DNA of 39,984 nucleotides from Hydrogenophaga sp. (GTDB lineage Bacteria > Pseudomonadota > Gammaproteobacteria > Burkholderiales > Burkholderiaceae_C), in the NCBI GenBank assembly GCA_025458915.1, contig JALORL010000020.1, forward strand, positions 1 to 39,984. Reading direction: 5' to 3'. The notes beneath the pieces are model-generated. The model searched no databases and was not told where the DNA came from. It saw nothing but the letters and a program-made list of their open reading frames with translations. The translations under genes were made by a program, and so were the position numbers. How positions within the stretch are numbered: position 1 is the stretch's first letter; each line of letters begins with the position of its first letter. This document shows, in pieces, positions 16,445 through 24,383 of the stretch.

Positions 16445-17104
16445 ATGTCAGCTTCCATCAAATCGCTCATTTCTGTCTCCGTGGCGGGTGTTTCGCTGTT
16501 GGTTTGCCTGCCCGTCGCTCCCCAAGACAAGGCAGGCTGGTATGCCAACGTTTACGGAGGCAGCAGCTCACTGGCCTCAACCAACCTGTCAGATACCAGA
16601 TCCTCTGTACCGACCCTGGCCGGCAAGGCTGCTTTTGGCAGCGGAATGGGCTTGGGCGGAGGCGTCGGTTATCGCTATGGCAATGGCTGGGCAGCCGAAC
16701 TGGCCTGGGACTACCGGAGTCATGACCTCAAGCGCATCGATGGCGTGACCGTGTCGGGCGAGTTCGCCTCCACGACGGCCTTCCTCAATGGCAACTACCG
16801 CTTCCAAAAGGTGGGCGTGGTGCGCCCCTTTGTGGGCGCTGGTGTGGGATATGTCACCGAGATCGACATGGACCTCAGCCGTGGTGGCTCCGCACGAGAG
16901 TATTCGCGCCGCGGCGGTCTGGCCACCCAAGCCATCGTGGGTGGCGAAGTGGACTTGTCCGACCGCTGGAGCGTGAGCGCCGACCTGCGCTGGACCCAGA
17001 TGGGCAGCGGGACTTTCAAGTCAACCAACCCCGACGCTTCGCTGGGGGGCAAGCCCAAGTACCAGCCCACATCGCTGAACGTGGGTGTGACGTACCGCTT
17101 CTGA
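16445..17104 (+). CDS. Outer-membrane beta-barrel protein (OmpA/OmpW-like barrel)
   Basis: A 219-residue protein with an N-terminal signal peptide (IKSLISVSVAGVSLLVCLPV) and alternating hydrophobic/polar strands: GWYANVYGGSSS, GMGLGGGVGYRYGNGWAAEL, RPFVGAGVGYVTEIDMDL and SADLRWTQMGSG. It ends SLNVGVTYRF; the terminal Phe is the classic outer-membrane barrel signal. It is likely an 8-strand barrel; no ligand can be inferred. The ATG at 16445 follows AGGA; an in-frame ATG at 16403 would bury the signal peptide. The response-regulator start follows after 18 bp, suggesting the three genes were one unit. It lies within the inserted element. Confidence 0.85.
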   Translation: MSASIKSLISVSVAGVSLLVCLPVAPQDKAGWYANVYGGSSSLASTNLSDTRSSVPTLAGKAAFGSGMGLGGGVGYRYGNGWAAELAWDYRSHDLKRIDGVTVSGEFASTTAFLNGNYRFQKVGVVRPFVGAGVGYVTEIDMDLSRGGSAREYSRRGGLATQAIVGGEVDLSDRWSVSADLRWTQMGSGTFKSTNPDASLGGKPKYQPTSLNVGVTYRF

Positions 17105-17122
17105 ATGGCACACTTTGCGTGT

Positions 17123-17693
17123 ATGTCCCGAGTCCTGATCGTCGAAGACCATCCGCGCATGGCCCAAACGGTGGCCGCAGCCTTGCGGGCGCAAGGGATT
17201 GCCTGTGACACCGTGGCCACGCTGGGGCATGCCGCCGCTGATCTTGACGGCGCGGGACGCACTGGACGACCGCGTGAACGGACTCGAAACCGGCGCCGAC
17301 GATTACCTGACCAAGCCTTTTGAAATGGCCGAGCTGGTGGCACGGATCAAAGCCTTGATGCGACGCAACCAGCCTTGGGCGCCCGACGAAACCTGTTTCG
17401 CAGACCTCAAGATCTCGCCCCACGCCAGCACGCTTTTTGTGGGGCCGTCGTCCATCACCTTGTCCCCCAGCGAATTGCAGGTGCTGTTGGCTCTGATTCG
17501 GCACCAAGGCGAGGTCGTGCGGCGTGGCGCGCTGGAGTCGGCCGCCTGGGGAGCGTTCTCCGACATCACGCCCAAGGCCCTGGACGTTGCCATTCATCGG
17601 CTGCGCGGCAAGCTGGTGGCCCTGCAATCGAAGGTATCGATCACCAACACGAAAGGCGTGGGCTATGCGCTGGCAGTTTCTCAAGACGCCTAG
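17123..17693 (+). pseudogene. OmpR-family response regulator, broken by internal deletion and frameshift
   Basis: From ATG 17123 the first frame gives a receiver N-terminus (MSRVLIVEDHPRMAQTVAAA) up to about TVATLGHA, then runs out of frame to a stop at 17323. The rest is in another frame: LILTARDALDDRVNGLETGA, DDYLTKPFEMAELVARIKAL, then a complete OmpR/PhoB winged helix ending VSITNTKGVGYALAV. The junction is near 17225-17235. The span is 571 bp; intact relatives need about 670, so roughly 100 bp are missing, including the phospho-acceptor Asp and a non-multiple of three. An ATG at 17229 could still make a 154-residue fragment holding the C-terminal receiver part and the DNA-binding domain. 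It overlaps the kinase start by 29 bp. Confidence 0.88.
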
Positions 17694-19017
17694 CCTTGCG
17701 CTTCGCCTGACCGTCGTGTTCTCGCTGGCGATTGCCATCGTGGCGGGCCTGTACATGGCGGTGCAGGCTGTGGTCGCGCACCGCTTTGGCGATTTCATCA
17801 CGCAGCAAAGCCTCATGGGCCAGAGCCACGACATCGCAGACGCCATGGCCATCGATGGCAAGGGGCAACTCACTGTGAAGCTGCAAGGGCCCGACGCCGA
17901 GAGTTTCGATGCGTTTTTTGCGAATCTCAAGTACCGCGTTCTGGCAAGCGATGGCCGGGTGCTGGCTTCTTCAGACGGCGATTTCAACAGTCTGCTGCCC
18001 GGCGTACCCCCGAGCGAGCAGGACGCTCACTACCTGCGCACGGAAGTCAACCGAACGCTGTTTCATGTCGCCACCGTGCGCCACCGCATTCAGGGGCAGG
18101 ACTACTGGGTGCAGGTCGGTCGCAGCGATCGCTTTGCCCAACTGACGCAAGAAGCGATCTTGCCGGCCATGACCGAAGCCGTGGGCATCATGGCGGCCTT
18201 GGCGATTGTGGTGCTGGCTGTCCTGAGCTACTGGGGGGTGCGCAGTGTTTTGCGGCCGATCCGACTGGCCAGTGAAGCAGCACACACCGTCGCCCAAAAC
18301 AACTTGTCCGCCCGCATACCGGTGGAACCCTTGCCAGCCGAAATCCGGCCCTTGGTGATCGCTTTCAACGAGGTGTTGGCTCGACTTGAGCTGGCCTTCC
18401 ATGCGCAGCAGCGATTTTTTGCCAACGCCGCCCATGAGCTCAAGACGCCGATTGCTTTGCTGCGCGGGCAGTTGGAGGCGCAGGGCGCGCGCGTGCCTCC
18501 CGAAACACTCGGCGACGTTGACGCCCTTGGGCGCACGGTAAACCAGTTGTTGCACGTGGCAGAAGTCGCGGGTGGACGTGTTCTGCGAAAGCAGCCCGTG
18601 GCTTTGGCAGAGATCACCCAACAAGTGAGCGGATTTCTGTCATGGCGCGCCCAAAAGGCCGAGGTCAGCCTGCAGATCGTTCTTGAACCGCCTGACGTTC
18701 GGGTCGAGGCAGACGCCGGTGAACTGTTCGTGTTGATCAAAAACCTGGTCGAAAACGCCATCGATCATTCACCGAGCGGCGGCATCGTTCGAATCAGCGT
18801 GACCCCGGGGGGGCTGTGCGTTGAAGACCAAGGGAAAGGCGTCGCAGAGCATCATCGAGCGCACGTATTCGAACGTTTTTGGCGCGCTTCGGACAACACG
18901 AAACCAGGCTCGGGTCTGGGCTTGGCCATTTGTATGGAAGTGTCGCGTGCGCACGGCTGGCGGTTGGAGTGCAAGCAATCGATTCTCGGTGGCGCTCTTT
19001 TTCAACTGGACTTTTGA
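17665..19017 (+). CDS. Sensor histidine kinase (QseC-like architecture)
   Basis: A 450-residue membrane kinase. A first membrane helix is near residues 15-35 (LTVVFSLAIAIVAGLYMAV), a periplasmic domain of about 130 residues follows, then a second helix (GIMAALAIVVLAVLSYWGV) and a HAMP-like linker. The H-box FFANAAHELKTPIALLRG has its His at about 257. N-box LVENAIDHS, G1 VEDQGKGV, F-box FERFWRAS and G2 GSGLGLAI are complete, so the kinase looks functional. Its partner regulator, directly upstream and overlapping, is broken. The signal sensed is unknown; the neighbouring barrel gene may be its target. Confidence 0.92.
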   Translation: MRWQFLKTPSLALRLTVVFSLAIAIVAGLYMAVQAVVAHRFGDFITQQSLMGQSHDIADAMAIDGKGQLTVKLQGPDAESFDAFFANLKYRVLASDGRVLASSDGDFNSLLPGVPPSEQDAHYLRTEVNRTLFHVATVRHRIQGQDYWVQVGRSDRFAQLTQEAILPAMTEAVGIMAALAIVVLAVLSYWGVRSVLRPIRLASEAAHTVAQNNLSARIPVEPLPAEIRPLVIAFNEVLARLELAFHAQQRFFANAAHELKTPIALLRGQLEAQGARVPPETLGDVDALGRTVNQLLHVAEVAGGRVLRKQPVALAEITQQVSGFLSWRAQKAEVSLQIVLEPPDVRVEADAGELFVLIKNLVENAIDHSPSGGIVRISVTPGGLCVEDQGKGVAEHHRAHVFERFWRASDNTKPGSGLGLAICMEVSRAHGWRLECKQSILGGALFQLDF

Positions 19018-19649
19018 AGCAGCCGCTTTGGGGTGCCGCCTGCTCGGCCAGAACAACCTGCTCATACTTCAACCGCGTTAGTTTCCAATCTGCAGTTGCG
19101 CCAGCTTGAATGGCGGGTTCGGAGGCCTAGCCCCGATGTCCGCTTCGGGTCGAGAGCGTGAGTTGAGCGCTTCGAGCAGCTGACATTCGGTCGCGAGTTG
19201 GCGGAGCCATCGGCGGCCGGCTACGCTGGATGACTGCAGCCCCTTCGATACCTGTCATTGATGCCGCCTTGCTGCCGGGTGAGCCGATGACGGCTTCGTG
19301 CTAGGCACCGTGAACCCAGCTCACGGGCGCGACCGGCTCCAAACGCTGCACAAGCGCCCCTGACCCGTGATGGTGCAGTCCTGTTGCTGGAGCAAGTCTT
19401 GTCTGACTCCCTCCCCTCCAGCCGAACCATCAACATCACAGGTTGCTTCTCAGTGGCACGAAAATCGCTGCAGTCAAGATTCCGGCGGCATTCTGCAGGC
19501 ACTCGACCCTCCAGGAACGAGGTTCAGCAATGGCATAAATGAGGTGACCACAACGGCGCCAGACACCTGAGCAAGTTCGGCCGTAAGAGTGCCGTGGTCG
19601 ATCCAGGAGTCAAATAGTGGCCAAACCGAGAACGCGGAGCGTCAGGTGG
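19018..19649. other. About 630 bp of decayed, non-coding DNA inside the element
   Basis: No reading frame here looks like a real protein on either strand. Around 19592-19645 two loosely similar segments start GTGGTCGATCCAGGAGTCA and GTGGCCAAACCG, ending in AGCGTCA, which recalls the repeated ends of IS21-type elements; this is a weak resemblance. I read the stretch as mobile-element remnants, possibly where the element's own transposase used to be. Confidence 0.4.
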
Positions 19650-19667
19650 GGAACAATTTCTAGACGC
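19650..19667 (+). repeat. Inner right copy (degenerate) of the terminal repeat
   Basis: GGAACAATTTCTAGACGC matches GGAACAAAATTTAGAAAA at 12 of 18 positions, same orientation as the outer right repeat. Confidence 0.45.
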
Positions 19668-19678
19668 AGTCTATTTTT

Positions 19679-19696
19679 GGAACAAAATCTAGCAGA
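19679..19696 (+). repeat. Inner right copy of the terminal repeat
   Basis: GGAACAAAATCTAGCAGA matches the outer right core at 15 of 18 positions, 79 bp inside it and 29 bp from the more degenerate copy. Confidence 0.6.
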
Positions 19697-19757
19697 AAGC
19701 TGTTCTAGATCAAGGGACCATACACCGCACCACCGTGGAGGAAGTGGGGATTGCTTT

Positions 19758-19779
19758 GGAACAAAATTTAGAAAATGAA
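19758..19779 (-). repeat. Right terminal inverted repeat
   Basis: GGAACAAAATTTAGAAAA followed by TGAA; exact 18-bp reverse complement of the left core at 15029-15046. Confidence 0.75.
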
Positions 19780-19788
19780 CGCCTGCCG
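19780..19788. repeat. Right copy of 9-bp target-site duplication
   Basis: CGCCTGCCG, identical to and in the same orientation as 15016-15024. Confidence 0.75.
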
Positions 19789-19992
19789 ACCTCCCGGACC
19801 CCGACCGGTCCGGAAAGGCACGGACCTTGCTCACTCCAAAACATGCCGCACCCTGGTGCCAATCGCTTTCGAACATCGGGGGAAACAGCAGAGCCAGTTG
19901 CCCGGGCACGGAACACCCCACACCTACAATCCGTTACCTTTCGAGGGCGCCAATTCCGGCCATCCCGATTCACCTGTTTATCTAGGAATTCC
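19789..19992 (+). promoter_or_regulatory. Upstream region of the amino-acid transporter operon
   Basis: About 200 bp between the insertion and the binding-protein gene. CCGGACC (19794-19800) and GGTCCGG (19807-19813) form a 7-bp stem with a 6-nt loop. An AGGA ribosome site is at 19984-19987, before ATG 19993. I see no clear sigma70 promoter; the insertion may have removed upstream control elements. Confidence 0.4.
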
Positions 19993-20832
19993 ATGAAAAA
20001 CCTGATGCTGACCCTGGGTCTGATCGCTTCCGCCGTGCTGGTGGGGTGTGGAAAAAACGAGTCGCCCGCGCCCGCTGCCCAGGCCCCTGCTGCTGCTCCT
20101 GCCGCCGCCCCGGCACCGGCCGAGCTGCCGGAACTGAAGGTCGCCATCGACCCCACCTACGAACCGTTCACCTTCAAGACCCCCGACGGCAAGCCCACCG
20201 GGTTCGATGTGGACATCGCCGAAGCCCTTTGCGCCGAGATCAAGCGCAAGTGTGTGTACGTGGAACAGGTGTGGGACGGCATGATCCCCGGCCTGCAGGC
20301 CAAGAAATACGACGCGATCATCAGCTCCATGTCGATCACCGAGGAGCGCCAGAAAGTGGTGGACTTCACGGACAAGTACTACAACACGCCCAGCCGCATC
20401 GTGGTCAAGGCAGACACTGCCTTCACCGACCTGGCGTCCATCAAGGGCAAGAAGATCGGCGTGCTCAAGGGCAGCACCCAGGAAAAGTACGCGATGGGCG
20501 AGCTGGCACCGGTGGGTGTGTCGGTGGTGCCGTACGAGGCCCAGGATCAGGTGTACCTGGACATCAAGTCCGGCCGTCTGGATGGCACCGTGGCGGACTC
20601 GGTGGAAGTCACCGGCGGCTTCCTGAGCAAACCTGAGGGCCAGGGCTACGGCTTCGTGGGTCCGGTGCTCAACGACAAGAAGTACTTCGGCATTGGTGTT
20701 GGCGTTGCGCTGCGCCAGGGCGAAACCCAGCTCAAGGACGAGCTGAACGCCGCCATCAAGGCCATCCGCGCCAACGGCACCTACGACACCATCAGCAAGA
20801 AGTACTTCTCCTTCGACGTCTACGGCGACTGA
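19993..20832 (+). CDS. Polar amino-acid ABC transporter substrate-binding lipoprotein
   Basis: A 279-residue periplasmic binding protein of the HisJ/ArtJ type (solute-binding family 3). The lipoprotein signal has LVGC with Cys at 19, then an Ala/Pro linker of about 25 residues tethers the domain. Core motifs include AIDPTYEPFTFKTPDGKP, TGFDVDIAEALCAEIKRKC and SMSITEERQKVVDFTDKYY. Such proteins deliver Arg, Lys, ornithine or His to the permease. The ATG at 19993 was chosen for the signal peptide. It heads an operon with two permeases (next start 18 bp downstream), a hydrolase and an ATPase. The ligand cannot be fixed from sequence; a basic amino acid is likely. Confidence 0.92.
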   Translation: MKNLMLTLGLIASAVLVGCGKNESPAPAAQAPAAAPAAAPAPAELPELKVAIDPTYEPFTFKTPDGKPTGFDVDIAEALCAEIKRKCVYVEQVWDGMIPGLQAKKYDAIISSMSITEERQKVVDFTDKYYNTPSRIVVKADTAFTDLASIKGKKIGVLKGSTQEKYAMGELAPVGVSVVPYEAQDQVYLDIKSGRLDGTVADSVEVTGGFLSKPEGQGYGFVGPVLNDKKYFGIGVGVALRQGETQLKDELNAAIKAIRANGTYDTISKKYFSFDVYGD

Positions 20833-20850
20833 TTCCAGGCGGCGTCCGTT

Positions 20851-21537
20851 TTGTCCGGCTACTTCGCCTCCATCCTGCAGGGTGCCCTCCTCACGGTCGG
20901 GGTGTCCCTGTCGGCGCTGATCCTGGCCATCGTGCTCGGCCTGATCGGCGCGGCGGCGAAGCTGTCCGGCAAAACCCTCCCGATGGCCGTCGCCACGGTG
21001 TACACCACCGTGGTGCGGGGTGTGCCTGAGCTGGTGCTGATGCTGCTCATCTTTTATGGCGGCACCATCGGCATGAACAACCTGCTGGAGTGGGCCGGTA
21101 GCAAGGCCACGGTGGACATCAACCCGTTTCTGGCAGGTGTGCTGACCATTGGCTTCATTTACGGCGCCTACATGACCGAAACCTTCCGGGGCGCCATCCT
21201 CTCGATTCCCAAGGGCCAGATGGAAGCCGCCTGGTCGTTCGGCATGGGCCGGATGCGAACGTTTCTGCGCATCACCCTGCCGCAGATGGTGCGCTACGCC
21301 CTGCCCGGCTTCACCAACAACTGGCTGGTGCTGATCAAGGCCACGGCGCTGGTGAGCCTGATCGGCCTGCACGAAATGACCTACCTGGCCAAACAGGCCA
21401 GCGCCGCCACGCGCGAGCCGTTCACTTTCTTCCTTTTTGCAGCCGTGCTTTTCCTGGCCTACACCTCCATTTCGCTGTGGGCACTCCGCTGGCTGGAGCG
21501 CCGGTACAGCGTGGGCGTGCGGCGCACGTCCGCCTGA
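20851..21537 (+). CDS. Amino-acid ABC transporter permease (HisQ-like)
   Basis: A 228-residue inner-membrane permease with about five membrane helices. The EAA loop contacting the ATPase reads EAAWSFGMGRMRTFLRITLP. VVRGVPELVLMLLIFYGG is typical of HisQ/ArtQ. The only start in frame after the preceding in-frame stop at 20830 is TTG at 20851, with no ATG or GTG alternative and only a weak ribosome site. A rare start codon may set low translation relative to the binding protein. It pairs with the next permease to form a heterodimer. Confidence 0.92.
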   Translation: MSGYFASILQGALLTVGVSLSALILAIVLGLIGAAAKLSGKTLPMAVATVYTTVVRGVPELVLMLLIFYGGTIGMNNLLEWAGSKATVDINPFLAGVLTIGFIYGAYMTETFRGAILSIPKGQMEAAWSFGMGRMRTFLRITLPQMVRYALPGFTNNWLVLIKATALVSLIGLHEMTYLAKQASAATREPFTFFLFAAVLFLAYTSISLWALRWLERRYSVGVRRTSA

Positions 21538-21549
21538 GGAATCCGGACG

Positions 21550-22263
21550 ATGAAGTGGAGCGTCATCTTCGAGCCCGCCACCCTGGCCATGTACGCCGAC
21601 GGGGTGGTCACCACCTTGACCCTGCTGCTGTCTTCCCTGGCGGTGGGTGGTGTCATGGCGGTGGCATGTGCGCTGGCCCTCACGAGCCGGGTGGCGCCGC
21701 TGCGCTGGCTGGTGGGCACCTACACCTATGTGATCCGGGGAACACCCTTGCTGATTCAGGTGTACATGATCTATTACGGCATTGCCCAGCTGGAGTGGGT
21801 GCAAGCCCGCTGGGACGATGTGTGGCCCTGGACCCATTTCAAGGAGCCGTTCTTTTGCGCATTGCTGGCGTTCAGCCTCAACACCGCCGCGTATACGGCG
21901 GAAATGCTGGCTGGTGCCATCCGGGACACCCACGCTGGCGAGATCGAGGCCGCCCAGGCCATGGGCATGGGCCGTTGGCAGGCCATGCGGCGAATCGTCT
22001 TGCCCAGCGCCTTGCGCCGTTCCCTGCCCGCTTACAGCAACGAGGTGGTGATGATGCTGCACAGCACCAGCCTCGCCAGCGCGGTACCTGCCATGCTCGA
22101 CATCACCGCAGCGGCCAGCCGCATCTATTCGGACTACTACCTGCCTTTCGAGGCTTATCTGTTTGCTGCGGCCATCTATCTGCTGATCACCTTTGCCCTG
22201 GTCGGCATGTTCCGTCTGACCGAGCGCAGGTTCCTCGCGCACCTGGCACCGCGGGCCCACTGA
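21550..22263 (+). CDS. Amino-acid ABC transporter permease (HisM-like)
   Basis: A 237-residue permease, partner of the preceding gene. Several membrane helices are seen, with YVIRGTPLLIQVYMIYYG near the front and the EAA loop EAAQAMGMGRWQAMRRIVLP. The start ATG 21550 lies 12 bp after the previous stop and follows TGAGGA. HisM-type C-terminal sequence (FRLTERRFLAHL) is present. Confidence 0.93.
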   Translation: MKWSVIFEPATLAMYADGVVTTLTLLLSSLAVGGVMAVACALALTSRVAPLRWLVGTYTYVIRGTPLLIQVYMIYYGIAQLEWVQARWDDVWPWTHFKEPFFCALLAFSLNTAAYTAEMLAGAIRDTHAGEIEAAQAMGMGRWQAMRRIVLPSALRRSLPAYSNEVVMMLHSTSLASAVPAMLDITAAASRIYSDYYLPFEAYLFAAAIYLLITFALVGMFRLTERRFLAHLAPRAH

Positions 22264-22291
22264 ACTGCAACCGCATCAACATCCGCCCTTC

Positions 22292-23428
22292 ATGCAGAGA
22301 ACCGAACATCCGTTGCTGAGCCAGAGCCTCGGAAGCCAGAAAACCCTGGTGGCTTTCCAGTTCGGCGACCCGCTGGCACGCCCCAAGGTGTACGTGCAGG
22401 CCAGCCTGCACGCCGGGGAGTTGCCCGGCATGCTGGTTGCGCACCACTTGCGCGGCATCCTGGAGCAGGCCGCTGCCGAGGGTCGGATGACCGGCCAGGT
22501 GGTGCTGGTGCCGGCGGCCAACCCGATCGGGCTCGCCCAGCGCATCGACCACCACGTACAAGGCCGCTTCGAGTTCGGCACCTCGGAAAACTTCAACCGC
22601 CACTACCCCGATCTGGCCCAGGCCATCGGGGCTGACGTCCTGGGCCGCCTGGGTGAGGACCCGGCCAGCAACGTGGCGCTGGTGCGGTCCGCCATGCAGC
22701 AATGGCTGGAACAGTGGTCTCCCGCGAACGAGCTGGATAGCCTGCGCCGCCGATTGCTGCTGCTGGCCCACGATGCTGATCTGGTCCTGGACCTGCACTG
22801 CGATGGCGAGTCGGTCATGCACCTTTACTGCGAAGAACCGTGCTGGCCCGCCATGAAACCCCTGGCGCAGCTTCTGCAATGCCAGGCGGTTCTGCTGGCC
22901 AGGGACTCGGGCGGAGGGCCGTTCGACGAGCGGCTGTCGGGTATCTGGTGGCAGCTGGCCGAGCGCGTGGAAGCGACTGGCCGCATGGCTCCCCTGCCCC
23001 AGGCCTGCGCCAGTACCACCGTGGAACTGCGTGGCGAAGGCGATGTGCTGCACACACTGGCCAGACCCGATGCGCAGGCCATTGCACAGTACCTGGTCCA
23101 TGCCGGCGTGATGCGCGCCGAAGCGCAGCCGCTTCCAGCTCTCAGGTGCGAGCCCACGCCTCTGGCGGGCTCGCAGACACTGCGTGCCGAGTTGCCGGGT
23201 GTGCTGGTCTACCGGGTCCAGCCTGGCCAGCGGGTGCATGCTGGCGAAGTGGTGGCCGAGGTCATCGACCCGACCGCGCCCGGTGCATCCCATGTGCACG
23301 AAGTGAAGTCCGCCGTCGATGGCGTGCTCTACGCCATCGTGCGCGACCGCTACCTGCAGGCGGGTGGCGAGGTGGGCAAGGTGGCGGGCGCCAAGGCGTT
23401 CCGCACCGGTGACCTGCTCGGGGCCTGA
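22292..23428 (+). CDS. Succinylglutamate desuccinylase/aspartoacylase family hydrolase
   Basis: A 378-residue zinc carboxypeptidase-fold amidohydrolase. The metal site is seen as [10 protein letters not shown] (His 40, Glu 43) and [10 protein letters not shown] (His 169); [10 protein letters not shown] supplies substrate-binding Asn/Arg; TVELRGEGD near the C-terminal third is a likely position for the catalytic Glu. A C-terminal beta-rich domain ([20 protein letters not shown]) is usual in this subfamily. Relatives release amino acids from N-acyl forms. Its place inside an amino-acid importer operon suggests it processes an imported N-acyl amino acid or derivative; that is inference. Confidence 0.9.
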   Translation: MQRTEHPLLSQSLGSQKTLVAFQFGDPLARPKVYVQASLHAGELPGMLVAHHLRGILEQAAAEGRMTGQVVLVPAANPIGLAQRIDHHVQGRFEFGTSENFNRHYPDLAQAIGADVLGRLGEDPASNVALVRSAMQQWLEQWSPANELDSLRRRLLLLAHDADLVLDLHCDGESVMHLYCEEPCWPAMKPLAQLLQCQAVLLARDSGGGPFDERLSGIWWQLAERVEATGRMAPLPQACASTTVELRGEGDVLHTLARPDAQAIAQYLVHAGVMRAEAQPLPALRCEPTPLAGSQTLRAELPGVLVYRVQPGQRVHAGEVVAEVIDPTAPGASHVHEVKSAVDGVLYAIVRDRYLQAGGEVGKVAGAKAFRTGDLLGA

Positions 23429-23454
23429 CGGGCCTCAACAACCCTGTTTCAACC

Positions 23455-24249
23455 ATGACGCCTTCCAGCTCCGCCTCTTCCGGAACCGCCTTGCTCCAGG
23501 TGGAGGACATCCACAAGCGGTTTGGTCCCAATGAGGTACTCAAGGGGGTGTCCCTGCAGGCCCGCGCTGGCGACGTGATCAGCCTGATTGGCAGTTCCGG
23601 ATCTGGCAAGAGCACGCTGCTGCGGTGCATCAACCTGCTGGAAAAGCCCAATGCGGGCCGCATTGTTCTTGCGGGTGAAGAGCTGCTGCTCAAGGCCGAC
23701 CGCAACGGCGAGTTGCAGGCGGTGCAGGCAGCGCAACTGCAGCGTTTGCGTACCCGGCTGGCCATGGTGTTCCAGCACTTCAACCTCTGGGCCCACATGA
23801 CCGTGCTGCAGAACATCGTCGAAGCACCGGTGCATGTACTGGGCGTGCCGCGCGATGAAGCCGTGGCCACTGCACGGCGATACCTGGAGCGTGTGGGTCT
23901 TCGCGGGGTGGAGGACCGCTACCCGGCGCACCTCAGTGGTGGCCAGCAGCAGCGGGTGGCGATTGCGCGGGCACTTGCGGTGGAGCCTGCCGTCATGCTG
24001 TTCGATGAACCCACCAGCGCGCTGGACCCGGAGCTGGTCGGCGAGGTATTGCGGGTCATGAAGCTGCTGGCCGAAGAAGGCCGGACCATGCTGGTGGTGA
24101 CCCACGAAATGGGTTTTGCCCGCGAGGTCTCCAACCACCTGATCTTTCTGCACCAGGGCTGCATTGAGGAACAGGGCACGCCGCGCGAGGTGCTGGCCAA
24201 TCCCAGGAGCGAGCGGTTGGCGCAGTTTTTATCCGGCAATCTGAAATAG
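23455..24249 (+). CDS. Amino-acid ABC transporter ATP-binding protein (HisP-like)
   Basis: A 264-residue ATPase that powers the importer. Walker [10 protein letters not shown] is at 46-54, the Q-loop is near [14 protein letters not shown], the ABC signature is LSGGQQQR, Walker B is [14 protein letters not shown] and the switch His is in [12 protein letters not shown]. It closes the operon, 26 bp after the hydrolase. GTGCT-GCGCGA-AGCAC (24257-24272) after the stop is a weak hairpin and no convincing terminator was found. Confidence 0.95.
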   Translation: MTPSSSASSGTALLQVEDIHKRFGPNEVLKGVSLQARAGDVISLIGSSGSGKSTLLRCINLLEKPNAGRIVLAGEELLLKADRNGELQAVQAAQLQRLRTRLAMVFQHFNLWAHMTVLQNIVEAPVHVLGVPRDEAVATARRYLERVGLRGVEDRYPAHLSGGQQQRVAIARALAVEPAVMLFDEPTSALDPELVGEVLRVMKLLAEEGRTMLVVTHEMGFAREVSNHLIFLHQGCIEEQGTPREVLANPRSERLAQFLSGNLK

Positions 24250-24383
24250 GCGGCTTGTGCTGCGCGAAGCACGGAAAAGCGGTGGGGATACCGCGCTGAT
24301 CCGGCGTTCGGGCAGCAGGCAGTTGGCGGACCATACGTCCACGCCCCCAGGGCCCCGACGTTCCCCACCTGAAAGGATTCGCC

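Larger units (their letters stand above)
15025..19779. mobile_element. 4.75-kb transposon-like element with inverted ends and target duplication
   Basis: The ends are 22-bp inverted repeats matching at 20 positions: left 15025-15046, right 19758-19779, sharing the 18-bp core TTTTCTAAATTTTGTTCC. A perfect 9-bp direct repeat flanks both ends at zero distance, as expected of a target-site duplication. Degenerate copies of the core lie just inside both ends (15052-15069; 19679-19696; 19650-19667). Contents: an IS3-family element, an outer-membrane protein gene, a broken response regulator, a histidine kinase and about 630 bp of decayed DNA. No transposase matching the ends is visible, so it is non-autonomous or has lost it. 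The transposon family is not identified. Confidence 0.72.

Noticed and set aside
19978-22260. A 2.3-kb open frame on the minus strand
   Set aside because: Antisense to the binding protein and two permeases, with low-complexity His/Gln/Gly composition and no motif.
24257-24272. Hairpin after the ABC ATPase gene as a terminator
   Set aside because: The stem is only five base pairs and there is no T tract.
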